Positions 19,785 to 31,750 of a DNA stretch of 64,000 nucleotides are shown in pieces (position 1 is the first letter of the stretch; each line of letters opens with the position of its first letter). Where the stretch lies: NCBI GenBank assembly GCA_039619475.1, contig CM077115.1, positions 178,506,060 to 178,570,059 of the forward strand, given 5' to 3'. The notes beneath the pieces are model-generated. The model was not told the origin of the DNA. It was given only the letters and a program-made list of their open reading frames with translations, and ran no database searches. The stretch is from Icerya purchasi (Eukaryota; Arthropoda; Insecta; Hemiptera; Monophlebidae). Made by a program: the position numbers and the translations under genes.

Positions 19785-21625
19785 GATGAAAGTGATGTTG
19801 AGGCGAAGAAAAAGAAGGGCACTTGGGATCCTTCCGACATGCACAAGGCCGTGGAGAAGGTTTTAAATAAAGAAATGAGTGCGCGTCAGGCTGCAGATCG
19901 TTTTAAGGTATCTAAAACGACATTAAATGACAGAATCAGTGCTATTAAAAATAATAAAGAGGTGTCAATTAAGCCAGCTATGGGTTGCTTCCACGCAACA
20001 TTCTTACCTGAACACAAGGAAATTTTGGTTAAACATGTTAAAGATTTGGCAAATAGATTAATGCCTTTAAGTAAACAAGAATTTCTTAAACTTGCTTTTC
20101 AACTAGCTGAAAAGTTAAAAATCCTACATCAATTCAATAAAGAGGAGATGTCAGCTGGCAAAAACGATTGTTATGCCTTTATGAAAAGACATGGCGACTT
20201 ATCACTGCGAACTGCAGAATCAACTAGTTTAATGAGAGCTGTAGCGTTTAATAGACCTCAAGTATAGCGCTTTTTTGATAGTCTTGAGAGTTTGATGGAA
20301 AAATATAATTTCATTCACTATAAAATACGGAATTGCGATGAGACTGGTGTCAGTATTGTTCCGAAACATTCTAAAGTTATAGCTACTAAAAACCAAAGAC
20401 AAGGTGGAAAGCCTACTTCTGCAGAGCATAGAAAAAATGTGACAGTGCTTTTTGCAATGAGCGCCGGAGGTCAATTTGTACCACCATTCTTCGTGTTACC
20501 AAGATCCAGAATGAATGAGAGACTCATGATAAATGCTCCACATGAGAGCGAAGGCGAAGTTCAGTAAAATGGCTGGGTGAATGCTCAATTATTTTTTAAA
20601 TGGATGCATCACTTTAAGAAGTATTCCAAACCTACAGAACAAAACCAAATTCTGTTAGTTCTTGATGGGCATGCCAGTCACAAAGACTTGGATGTCATCC
20701 TATTTGCTAGAGAAAATCATATCCATATGTTGAGCATCCTACCACACACGACTGCAGCCGCTTGATGGCACCTTTATGAAACCATTTAAATCTGCTTACA
20801 GTGATGCATGTGATTTATGGATGAGGTAAAATGCTGGCATAAGGGTTAGTGAATATGAGATTGCTGGGTTTGCTGCTTCTGATTTTAATCGTGTTTCTTG
20901 AATGGACATTAGCGTTAATGGTTTTCGCTGTACAGGAATTCATCCCTTTAACAAGAATATCTTCAGTGACTTAGATTTCATTGCTTCAGATATGACAAAT
21001 ATTGCAGACAATTCACCATCGTTTTCCCAACTAACAGAACCGACACCTTTAACTTATGCACATGTACCTGAACCTACTGCTTCTAACTTTGAACCTCATG
21101 TTAACCCTTCTCGACAATCTAAGGCACAAACTGCTAGTTCTAACACTGAATCTTAAACTGCTTATGAAAAATCCAAGCCTCAAACATCAGCTATCATTGA
21201 CCAATCAGTTGAAAATTTTAAAGAAATTGTTTTAGAATTATCATCAGTTCCTGATGCCTCAAAAAGAATAGCTACTGCACGACGACGTAAAGCTGAAAGA
21301 AGTGAAATATTCACATATTCTCCATATAAAAAGATGTTGGAAGAGAAGCGAGTAGATAAAAAAAATGTGGAATCAACTAAGCAACACATTATTCCGGAAA
21401 AAAATATCGGCAGGAAAGGTAAAAGTTTGATTTCGAGCAAACAAAAAATAAAACCAGGTTTCCACCCAGACGCCGATTCAGGAGGAGACAATTTGTCCTT
21501 TATGTTTCAAATCCCGCGATGAGGACTGGATTCAATGTGGAAACTGTAAGTCGTGTGTCCATGAAGCTTGTGCGAACATTTCGGAATTATCAAATCAGTA
21601 TATTTGTGATTATTGTATAATATAA
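19785..21625 (+). pseudogene. pogo/Tigger-type transposase with C-terminal PHD-like zinc finger (broken)
   Basis: The frame before 19839 reads PRDESDVEAKKKKGTWDPSD, preceded by ATA where an ATG might have been. An HTH-psq DNA-binding motif (ARQAADRFKVSKTTLNDRI) follows, then a CENP-B-like middle. The DDE_1 domain has D in NCDETG (about 20333), D in VLDGHASHK (about 20663), and the third D in QPLDGTF, recovered only after a frameshift near 20755. Stops at 20265 and 20565 and later frame changes also break it. The last segment, 21482-21625, encodes CPLCFKSRDEDWIQCGNC followed by H, C, C and C at PHD-like spacing. A terminal PHD-like finger on a pogo-type transposase is the unusual part. Confidence 0.88.
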
Positions 21626-21836
21626 CAGTTCTGGTTTCCGCTGGCCGGTACTGGAGGACAATTTTTTTAAACTTAATTTTTCATTGTTTGGAATTTTACG
21701 AATAAAGTTGATTAGTTATAAATTTATTAGCATTCTATTGTCTTTTATTTATAGCTTATGAGTGCCCCTAAATATGTCAGCAGCAAGTAAACATGTAACA
21801 TGATAAATTTTAATTTTATTCCAATCAAACCTTAAG

Positions 21837-21861
21837 GTGTCGGTACTGCCGGACTCTCCCC
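21837..21861 (-). repeat. Tigger-type right terminal inverted repeat
   Basis: Reverse complement starts GGGGAGAGTCCGGCAGTACC, matching the left end with a few mismatches. It is followed directly by the TA target duplication. Confidence 0.85.
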
Positions 21862-21863
21862 TA

Positions 21864-22346
21864 TTAAAATTATTGTACCGACTTGTTTTGGAGACACTGC
21901 TCCATAATTTCGGTAAATATATAACCTTATTTCGGTGTAATAATTGTAATATTTTAATTGCTTTCCTAGTCGATGTATTGCGTATATAATTTTCTTAATT
22001 TGAAAAACAAAAAAAATTCGTTTAAATAACAGTCCTAGAATTTCTCTAGGATTGTAGGATGTGGGGGAACATTGAAAATTGTTACGAACAAGACTGTTAA
22101 TCCAGTGAAGAAGATTGAATTTATCAACTACTACAGTGAATCAGAACAAAAATGTGAAGGTAACCGAGGAAAGAAAGATTTAGAGTCGAACAGAACAGAA
22201 GAGATGATTTTTATTTTGTTAAAAGAAAAATATTACTCACTTACAAAGAAGAAAAAAGTGATGTCGGTGCAACAGATTCACTTGCACAAAATATTTAAAC
22301 GAAAATATTACATATTGTTATTATTCTAAAAATAAGATAAAACAAC

Positions 22347-22398
<52 letters not shown>

Positions 22399-23755
22399 GT
22401 AATAACGATAAAAAACATATAGACCAACAGGAAAGCCAGTTAAAATAATAACTACTTACATTTAAGACGAAGTAAAATGGGTAAGCACTGTTAGTTGGGA
22501 AATAAAGCACTAAAAAATTGCTTGCTGATATAAACTGCAAGCAATATTCTTTGTAGTTACTGTTGCGCACGGCTGGTGCCTTCAGTAACTTTGAAAGAGC
22601 AGTTGTTTTTCCTGTTTCACTATATGTCAGCAACTGTTTTTCCTCATGTATGATCCGAGTGTCTGCCACCGCCAGAAACTTTCAACTTTCTTAATCGCTG
22701 TGTCAGCTATTCTGTTCTTCGATTTTTTTCCTCGGACCTTTTCTGTCACATTATCATAACTCGTTTCGCTCGTTGATTACTACCTTACTACTTGCTCCGA
22801 GCTTTTTCTATCGTCTTTTTTCTCGCCTTTAAGAGGCGAATGTTATAAAATGTTGTTTCCGTGCAGGCTTTTACGGTTCCTGATGTTCCTGCTCGTTTTT
22901 AAAAGGACTCTGCGAGATATGAATTTTAACGATTATAGTTGTTAGCGCAGTCGTACATTTAAAAAATGTAGCATTTAACACCGTTCCAAAAGAAAATAGC
23001 CAACTATAACGCATTTAAACCTGGAGGAAATACTGGAGAAAATTACTAGCAGCACACACGGATGGCGTCGTAAGCACTGACTCGAATTTAAAAGAAATTT
23101 CAGAGTGGAAAAAGGTTCACTCATAAATTTCCGAATATTTTTGTAAGAGCGCGGAATTTAAAAACGTATCTTTTTTTTTTTTTCGTCCAGCAAGTGGTCG
23201 TTAAATTATCGTTCTTTCTGTTTTACTATCACTAATTTCTGATTTTATCGTCGCCAGCAACTGAAAAACCACCACGTTGGTAGTCGAACATTCAAATGGT
23301 CATCCAAACGTGTTCGAATATCAGACGTAATAACTTCTCTCAAAAGTAAAGCTAAAAGAAACTTCGATAATTTGTGGATTTGAGTACCAAAAACTAACCT
23401 CCTCCGTACAATCCGAGAAAATACTAGCTTGTGAATATCAGGCCCGCGTTCTAGGAAAGAGGAAATTGTGATGGACCGACATTGGTCACGCCTGGTTGAC
23501 ACAATATTGCAAAAATCAGATCCACTTTTCTGCCAGCGAAATACTTTCTCTTTGCCCACAATACAAAAAAGAAATTTTTGAGTAAACGATGTCTTCACGG
23601 CGGAAACGGTAATAATCCCCCTACAAAAAAAAAAAAAAAAAATTGCTTTAACAGTATTTAGGACACGCAAAAATACACGCGGGTGTTTTTAGCCATTGTA
23701 GTAATACATAGCACCCGATTTAGAAAAAAAAAAGAAAACATTCAAATGTCTAAGG
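21864..23755. other. No gene recognised; (AAT)n microsatellite inside
   Basis: AT-rich. The 141-residue minus-strand frame at 23245-23670 has no recognisable motif and includes a homopolymer-encoded FFFFF run, so I do not call it a gene. Confidence 0.4.
22349..22396. repeat. (AAT)n microsatellite
   Basis: About 15 tandem TAA/AAT units, read as a polyleucine run in one minus-strand frame. Confidence 0.92.
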
Positions 23756-24786
23756 CAGTCATGGGCAAAGTACGGCCCGCGGGCCAAGTGCGGCCCTTCG
23801 GGGTAGTCAATCCGGCCTCGACATGGTTTTGAATGACACCTGCACTAACCCCTACGCATAGGACAAAATGTATTTTTTACGTAGCTAGAGTAGAATAACG
23901 GTTTCCTTTTCATTGCGTTTTAAGTACAGTATTATCACATCTAATATTAACTGAGTTCGCGTAGTGCCGAAGTAGATGTTTGTAGATCGGTAGCATGGCC
24001 ATGTGGAGTACAATGCGTGTGTTGCTCGGCTAAGTTCGGAACGAATCGGGCGCTACCATTTTCGTTTCGTCTGTTCTCAAGGTCAGTGTAGTTCGGACAG
24101 TCATATAAAGTCACCTCGGCGGCTGTATGTGCTTTGTTGGTAGTGCTTTTGACATTTTTGATCGTTACAATTGCATGTAAAAAATGTAAACTTGATTCAG
24201 AATGTCGTGTTTTTAAAGATGAGTAGACTTGGAAATACGTCTTCACGCCTATTAAGGATAAACCTGTGTGCCTCACTTGCAATGAAGCTGTATCCGTATT
24301 CAAGGAATTCAACCTCTCACGACACTTCATGACAAAACATATCAGCACCACTTATGAAACTATAACCGAAGAAGAATGGAAGCAAAAAGCAGGAGCTCTA
24401 CGTAAAAAACTGCCAGATCAACAAAATATTTTTAAAATAAAAGCTATTCTCAAAAGCTAGCTACACATGCCAGTTACGTTCTAGCATACAATATTGCAAA
24501 AAGTAACAAAGCGTTTTCTGATGACGAACTTGTAAAAACTTGTATGTTCCAAGTATATGACATTTTGTGTTCTGACAAAACAAAGGATTTTGAGACAGTA
24601 AGTTTGTCTCGAAAAACAATTATTTCTAGAATTGAACTAATTTATAAGCAGTTTGTTTCACAACTAGAGTCAAAGATAAGCGATTTTAAATTCCTGTTAA
24701 TGTGCAAAATAGGAGATAAACCGTATCTTCTAACGGTGAATAGAAAAAATTCTAAAAAAAACGAAAAAAAAAAAAAAAACGTTTAA
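23756..24786 (+). pseudogene. 3'-truncated hAT transposon relic (GTF2IRD2/EPM2AIP1-type transposase)
   Basis: The left end, CAGTCATGGGCAAAGTACGG followed by CCCGCGGGCC, resembles the terminal repeats of hAT elements that carry CGGCCCGCGGGCC. Downstream, 24189-24460 encodes a BED-like zinc finger: CLTCNEAVSVFKEFNLSRH, then FMTKH. After a stop, 24480-24720 continues with SYVLAYNIAKSNKAFSDDEL and SLSRKTIISRIE. This is the N-terminal part of the GTF2IRD2-like transposase family. The catalytic domain and right terminal repeat are absent. The match stops in an A-rich tract at 24750-24780. An early in-frame TAG also breaks the gene. Confidence 0.7.
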
Positions 24787-26464
24787 AAATTTTTTTTAAA
24801 ATTCTAATTGGCATTTGAGAAAATCTACATACTCAGAACTGAGTTAATTATTATTGTTAATTATTTCTTAATGATTACATATTTAACCATCATTATGTAA
24901 CGGAGTGTAATGTTCGTTGTACGATATAATTCGATCGAATGAATCGAAAAATGAGCTAAGAATCCAGTGACAATAAAATTTTACTAATAGTTCAATTTTA
25001 AATAGTTCAAAAATAATCTCTAAAATAAGTTAAACGGAACGCAGCGAAAATATACAGTACAAAACCACTTCGAACTCATGCCACAGAAAGTAAAAAAGCT
25101 ATCGTAACGAGCGACGCTTTAGCGGTAATGTGTCTAGCGTTTACCTCTCCAAAGCAGCCGCTTCTAACGTAGTTTCGCTGCTGTCCTTTATTTGTTAATC
25201 TGTATGAATGGATGGGGAGGCTTTCCTTTAATTATTTCAAAATTAACGTCGTTAATTACTTGATAGTTTAGGGAAAGCTAGTAAGCTTTTCTACTTCTTC
25301 CTACTAACAGCATCTTGATTAATAATCGTAAACCATCTGTTACATTATTCTACCTAGACACGTATGCACATACACGAATCTGTTTCTGTATAACGCAGGT
25401 GTGATATATTATAATCTTTCTTCTAGTTTATAGGTTTTTTGTGTTGCCTCGCCATTATTATTTCCAGAAATGCACGTATTCACGAGAAATAACCTTAACA
25501 GCGGTACCTACAGTTATAAAATGCCTTTTCCGGCCACTAACAGTTTTAATTACCTGATCTAATAACCTACATTTTTCAACACGTAATTTCAAAAATGTTG
25601 CAAATTAGTTGTTTTTCTTGTGAGGAAAGAACATTTCTGTAAAAATTTTACTCAATAAGAAACAAAAATCTTTACAAAACCAATCACTGTTACGAATAAG
25701 GACATCGTCATCATCGCTATCTGCTCAACTTTTCGGTTGCTGGGCAACCTATTCGTACATTTTTCAACTTTACAAATATAGCTCGTATACTACTAGGCAA
25801 TTTTGTTTATATGTAGTAAGATGATGTACACACGCAAGACTACCACTCGGAACTGATTAGAGTAATCGTTTGGTTTACATCGTAATGCAGTTCCGTGTGT
25901 CTGCTGCGGTGTACTAATTAACGCGAATATTATGTTGTACCTGGTGGTGTGCCATTGCTTTCCGCGCGACTATTAGTGAATAGTTTGATTATTCTTAATA
26001 ACCTCTGCCGTCGCCCGGGGTGGAACCCGAGACTTCCGTAACCGAAGTCAAGCGCTCTAGCAAATTATTCTATAAAAATTAGGTGCTAATTTTTCTATCG
26101 GCACCGTAATGAAGTTACGTGTAAGCTGAATTTTTCCTTTTTCGGCAAGCATGAAATTTCACACAGCCTTCATATGTTGATAAAAATCGTTAGTATAAAG
26201 TTGCATCACCGTGTCACGTGGTATCATGTCCGCTATCGAACGTTGGCTAACATTTTGGCGATCATTCGCCTATCCGGAACTTTGCAGAGGAACAGTTCGT
26301 TTGTGGACATCTGATAATTTTAGTGTAGACTTTAGTTTGATCACTGCAAGTGAAACACGTGCCTTTCCTTTTGCAGAGTTCACCGTATCCGTACCGGCGG
26401 GGATACGCGAAACTCAAGTCAACCTACATTGCCCTAGGCAACCGTCCTATTATCGTATAACACT
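24787..26464. other. No gene recognised apart from a tRNA-like fragment
   Basis: AT-rich. The plus-strand frame at 26211-26630 crosses the border of the long-TIR element at 26474 and shows no known domain, so it is not called. Confidence 0.4.
26006..26061 (-). repeat. tRNA-derived fragment (pseudo-tRNA or SINE head)
   Basis: Read on the minus strand, it has TAGAGCGCTTGACTTC, which resembles a D-arm/anticodon-arm junction. A 6-bp stem, GACTTC/GAAGTC, encloses a 7-base loop. CGGGTTCCACCCCG then resembles a T arm/B box. The 5' half of the acceptor and D arm is missing. The loop's central triplet would read a stop codon. It is not a functional tRNA. A worn SINE head is the simplest explanation. 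Confidence 0.4.
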
Positions 26465-26473
26465 CCTTTTCGG
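26465..26473. repeat. 9-bp target-site duplication of copy A, left (partner 33373-33381)
   Basis: CCTTTTCGG occurs immediately outside both ends of the element at 26474-33372. Confidence 0.85.
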
Positions 26474-27488
26474 GGGGACCGCTCTATCGGGCGCGATCTT
26501 TCGGGCGCGATCGATCGGGCGCGACTCTATCGGGCGCAGCCTCTTTCGGGCGCAGGCGAACTCAGACCTTTTACAGACCACCTACCGTGATTTTCAGGTA
26601 TCATCCGTTAAACGTAATCATTTGTGTTAGTGAGAAACACGAGTTACCAAATACTGCTATCAGAAATTCCGTCCAAAAAATACCGCTCTTGGTTAACGAT
26701 TTATTTTTTCCGCGCCTATAGCATGTTATATATGCATATATAATCACAAAACACATATTTTACATGATTTTATTTCGTTATTCGCTTTTTTTAAATATTT
26801 TCTATTTTTTTTTTTTGAAATAACGACTTCAGCGTGAAATACTGATAAACAGACTTTCGCGATGTTTAAAAGTTCTATTAGCAATAGTGATACGATACGG
26901 ACGAAGATGATTAATATTAATAATCGGTCAAATGCATTGTCGGTTCTTTTCATTTTTTTTGCTAACGTATAGCCAACCGTATTTAAAAAATTACAAACTA
27001 TCAACTCTACGTCATTTAAAGTGTAACATAACTGGATTGAATTTGTTACTGATACATATTCCTTATATTATCTTTCTTTTTTATTCGTATCTAACAAATT
27101 TATTTGTGAAGTTTTTTCTGTGATCTATGATTTTAATTATATATTTAATTCCTTGACGAATCAACCCTGATTTCAAAAAAATATCGAAAAAGACAAACAA
27201 AGCCGCAAAAATTTTTAAACATAAACACATTTATGTTAATACTGGGCGAGAAATATATACGATATTACAAATTAAAAATTGAATATCATTGTTTTGAATT
27301 TAATATTATGTAAATGTAAATTATGCTAATCTTTAAATTAACTCACAGAATGTTTACTACATGAAACATCTTGCCCGGCTAACTTTTTTTTTTTTTTGCT
27401 TCGTTTAGAAAAATTTCCAATCTTCAAAACACTGGACTAATATTATTTTCATAAAAATTTTAATACAGCCAATAAGCAAGAAGCTTTC
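26474..27488 (+). repeat. Copy A left TIR with 5 sub-terminal GC-rich units
   Basis: Inverted match to 32413-33372. The tip (26479-26546) holds about five units of 14-16 bp of the type TCTATCGGGCGCGA. After these comes a constant segment starting AGGCGAACTCAGACC. Confidence 0.88.
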
Positions 27489-27648
27489 AAACGTTGAATT
27501 TGTTTAAATATTCCCGATAAATTCACGGCGGGAAATTCTATTTTATAAAAATAGATAATCTTCTTCTGTATATAAATAGGCAAAGACAAAACAGTTAGTA
27601 CTTGCTTCTCCGCTGTTTATTAACCGATTTTCTTGCTTTTTTTTTTCT

Positions 27649-27975
27649 ATATAATAAAACAAACTTTAATAACAAACAATAAGGGCAAAATAATTTATAA
27701 AAATAAATTAGATAAATACCTTAATTAGAAACGTTTTCGGTCATAACCCATCATCAGCTAAAACTAACTTAGTGAAAACTTAAAACACACTAGCTAGTGT
27801 GTTTTAAGTTTTCACTAAGTTAGTTTTAGCTGATGATGGGTTATGACCGAAAACGTTTCTAATTAAGGTATTTATCTAATTTATTTTTATAAATTATTTT
27901 TACCCCCTTATATTGTTTGTTATTAAAGTTTGTTTTATTATACAGTTTTAACAAACAAGTATGTATTCAACTACA
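27649..27975 (-). mobile_element. Palindromic retroposon-like element, copy 2, inserted in long-TIR copy A
   Basis: Read on the minus strand, it begins TGTAGTTGAATACAT (leader) and continues into a long palindrome centred between 27793 and 27794 (arms about 27651-27942). TTTTTTTTTTCT flanks it at 27637-27648 and 27976-27987, a 12-bp duplication. The matching site in copy C (about 63545-63575) lacks the insert, giving an empty site. Leader and arms match copy 1 at 2320-2594 with substitutions and a small indel, so these are two insertions of one family. The arms contain the same hammerhead-like core. Confidence 0.82.
27725..27761 (-). ncRNA. Hammerhead-ribozyme-like core, palindromic element copy 2
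   Basis: On the minus strand the order is TTAG, CTGATGA, stem II region, GAAA, AACGTTT, CTAA, as in copy 1. The mirrored arm at 27826-27862 has it on the plus strand. Stem I (TTAG/CTAA) and the self-complementary stem III (AAC/GTT) are unchanged from copy 1. Stem II differs: copy 1 has GGG/CCC, while here GGT/ACC can pair by shifting one base. Activity is not established. Confidence 0.48.
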
Positions 27976-30900
27976 TTTTTTTTTTCTGTTTAGTAACTAT
28001 TGATTATTTTTAGAGCTATCAGTACATCAAATTTTGGAAACAGTTATACCTTTTTTTTTGTATTTAAATAAAAAAGTAATACAAAAAGTGAAAAAGGAAA
28101 TCGCTGCAGTCAGTAAATCTGTTCTTATTGAAATGTTTTAATTTTTCTTAATAATTATCATTATTGGCTTTTTTAAAGTGTACTAAATCTTAAGGTGTCA
28201 TTTAATTTTTGTACTGAAAGTACATATAAAAGTATATGTTCTCAGATATATAATGAACGAATGTATAAGAATGGGAAAAAAATTTTGGAAATATACAAAT
28301 TCATATATGTTTTTTTTTAAATTTTTAATGATAATTATGGTCGAATTTGGACCATTGGGGGAACGCTAGTATTTAAAAACATGTAACTGAAGTGGCAAAC
28401 TGTAAATATATGAGATACATCTACATTGCAAAATGATTTAATTAACCCAGAGTAACACTCCTACTGAATAGCATGGACTCAACAAATTAAATGACGAATT
28501 AAAATCACAGTTTTTATAATCTTTTCGTATTTACCTGAAATTGCGTACAAGCAAGAATATATAAATTGACACATTCCCCGTTTTTAGAATTAACTTAAAA
28601 ATATTAATGACTTAGTAATTATATAATGAGTCATTAACCTTAGTGTGCTGAACATTAACGTCCCAAGTCCGAGTAAAAACAGTCAGTGAAAGTTTTTATA
28701 CATATAATAATTGAAAGTTTTTAGAATATTTATTAATTAATAAACTGGCGTACCTTGGCGGATAGTTTTCACAAAATTAAAAATGCGATATCATGATTTT
28801 TTTTGATTTTTTAGCTACTAAGGCTTAATTAGTAACCTACATGTTTATGCCGGGTATAGGAGTAATCACATTTTTTTATAATCTTTTTATACCTACCGGG
28901 GAGTCGCATCATTTCGGCCGCAGCACGATTCGCCTCGTTACATTTAGACTTCGTTCTTTTTCCAAGTAAACCTAGTTTAGGCTTAGTGAGTTTTTTATTT
29001 ATTTTTTCTTCTATAATTATCATATTTAAGGCGTAATGAATAAAAAAAGAACACCCGTGAAATTAGTAATTAATTTGTTTAGAAAATAAACCAGCTGTTT
29101 TCAAAAAGAATCATTTTCGGTTATAAAGACTTGAAGTTCTGATTATGTATTCGTTTAGTGGGTAATTTCAATAAAAAATTTCAGAAAGAATTAGTAGATC
29201 ATAGGAATAATTTCCCTCTGTGACAGATTTTCTGCTTTCAAAGGAAATCCATGTGCTTTATAATAAATTTTTACATTCGCAAAAAAATTAAATTAAATTA
29301 ACTTTAATGATTATGAAAAACTACTAAAAAAAATCGTTTATTACTTTTAAGAAATTATTCTTCTATTCTTATGTTTATTTTTAACGGAACCAATTCGTTT
29401 GAGCCAAATCACCTGGCCCTGTTTTTAATTTAGTATTATGTAAATTGAAATTACGATAATTCATACTTATCATATTATATCTTTGGCGGTTGACACATTA
29501 TGTTCAACTACTTTGCTGTATTTGCGATAAAATTATATTATATTTTTTTTTTATTTATTTAGTTTTTCTCAAAATCAAGTTACCTGCAAAATAAATATTT
29601 TAGAGCTCGATATTTAATTCTGCACGTTATGTAACACGGATTAATTACTTGGAATCATTTTTTCTTATTACTGTGAAATATGACCTACATAAACCAGAAT
29701 CTATTTTTAAACCATGCAAAAACATCAATAAAACAGCTCATTTAGTAATAAAATTAACATAATTAAGTAACAAAAATTTTCCGATTTTTAAACAACTATT
29801 TGACATTCTTAAAAGTATATATTTGTTTTATAACCGTTACATGTAATTATTTTAGAAAATATTGATCGCCAGTGAGTATTCCGAAAAAATACAACAGCAC
29901 TAAAAACATATATGCCGAAAATAATTTTATGGATATATTGTAAACTACTCATGTTTCTCAAACGGGCGTCAGTTTTTTTTTGTCGGTTCGGTTCTCACCA
30001 TGGGGGATTTCCTGCGAGTGATTGAAAAGAGGTAATGAATAGGACCTCGAATATTTTACAAATATGCGAATCCGTAGGAATAAAAGAAGAAGCAAAAGTG
30101 ACAAAATCGTCATGGAAAAAATCGTATATTTTTCTTGGAATTGACCATAACTTTATTGTAAAGCAGTTGTTATTATTTCGGCGGAAGAAGAATTACTAGA
30201 ATATTTTTCGAATAGGCTATTCTTAATAATGACTGTAGTACGGAGAATTAATGAATGAAACTGTTTTCTGTAAATAAGTGTAGCGCTTTAGTTTGTTTAT
30301 TTGACCAAATCCTGAATAGCTTCATAAGAGGTGAAATTTATTTACCTGCACTGTTCATAACCTGTACGATTGGCTATTCGGTTTTTAATTTCTAAGCAAA
30401 TGGTTAATTTTCCTAACAGAAGAACATAACAAAATGTACAATGAATGCGTGTAGAACTTGCCATTATTGTTATTTTTACTTTTCTGTTCCGAAAAAAAAA
30501 AGGATGTTGATATATAATGGTTTCTGTCATTCGTCTATGAACGTGATATAATATCAACAAAATAAAGAAAACATAGTCTTATTGATAAAAGTAACCGAGT
30601 AAAAAAGAGGAATATGTCGATTGCGACAAACGTTTGTTGAAAGTCGCAACAAATTATAATCAGCTTCAGCTCGAAGATTATCTTCGTGGTGTAGCACAAT
30701 GTAATTAGTTAACTTTAGTGTTTGCACGTATTATAGGTATTATTATTATTACTTATATGTAAGATTTCGAAATCGTTTATTTCTATATTTATAATTAATG
30801 TTATTATTATTATATTATAATTGCAAACTTTTATTTTGTTGGGAAAACGTGAAAGAGTAAAAACATAATTTCTAATTCGACTAGCTGTATGAACACTGGT

Positions 30901-31750
30901 TGTACCTTGTATATATATATATATATGGTTTGAGAAATTATCATTCCTGCGGAAAGAGGGGGATAATTTTTTTGCGACAGTTTTATCGCAATACATACTA
31001 TAGGTTTCAAATTGTTGGTAACTTAAATATCGTTTATGCGTGTTACAGAAAATACCTATTTATTAAATAAAACTGTATCCATTTCATATAAGAAAAATTG
31101 ATTCCTTATCGAAAAATAATAAGGATATTGTTCCAATTTTTGTGGTTTTTGAAAATTTCAGTTATTACTAAACGACCAAACATTGTAATTTGTGTAGTAT
31201 GCTGTAAGCTAATTTAACAGGCTCAGCTTGATATCGGCACAGTTGTGTTTAAGCCGTATGTGAAAAAAAGAAACAAAAACAAACGACGGACTAGAATATT
31301 ATTTTTCTTATAAATATGTTCAAAATTTATCCTCTTCTCTCTTCCATGCCTACTTAATGAGAAATTTTATGTTTTCGTTTACTACAAAACATACACGCAG
31401 GAGAAAGTTTATTTTTTCATAAATATTAAACATTTTTTTCTTTCTGTGCGTTTTACTTTTAGGCCAAATGAGGTTAAATCTGAAAAAGCAACCTAAAGGA
31501 ATCGAACAGAAATAAAAACAAACATACTAAGGCTAACTGACAAATCATTCTGAATAAATTAATGAAATAACTATATAAAAACAGATAGGCTATCGTGCTC
31601 ATTTTAACAATTACTCATTTATTGTTTGATCACATTTTGCCTCAACGGGACTTTTCTGTTCAGCAAATACAAAAAGAAAACAAGCAAGCGTACGGATAAT
31701 TTCGTATTTGCAACAACATATCATAAGTATCGAAATGCAAACCGAGTAAA

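Larger units (their letters stand above)
19361..21861 (+). mobile_element. pogo/Tigger-type DNA transposon, complete ends, mutated transposase
   Basis: Terminal inverted repeats begin GGGGAAAGTCCTCCAGTACC (left) and, read inward from the right, GGGGAGAGTCCGGCAGTACC. TA dinucleotides at 19359-19360 and 21862-21863 are the expected target duplication of the Tc1/mariner-pogo superfamily. The 2501-bp element encloses one broken transposase gene at 19785-21625. Extra copies of the CAGTACCGGCCA core occur inside each end, near 19715 and 21640. The element is probably immobile because its transposase is frameshifted. Confidence 0.9.

Noticed and set aside
23245..23670. 141-codon minus-strand frame as a gene
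   Set aside because: Part comes from an A-tract, there is no recognisable motif, and no splice or promoter context supports it.
26006..26061. Functional tRNA gene
   Set aside because: The acceptor stem and 5' D-arm half are missing, and the anticodon position would read a stop codon.
26479..26546. CRISPR-like array of GC-rich repeats
   Set aside because: Units of 14-16 bp have no spacers and sit at the tips of a transposon in eukaryotic DNA.
26211..26630. 139-codon plus-strand frame, considered as an upstream Dpr exon
   Set aside because: It crosses into the long-TIR element at 26474. Its VPAGIRETQVNLHC stretch does not fit the Dpr Ig1 pattern closely enough.
30342..30996. 72- and 93-codon frames conserved in the three long-TIR copies
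   Set aside because: The 93-codon frame (30715-30996) is shifted near its start relative to B and C, and the 72-codon frame has an altered N-terminus in C. Similarity reflects recent copying of DNA, not protein selection. No domain is recognisable.
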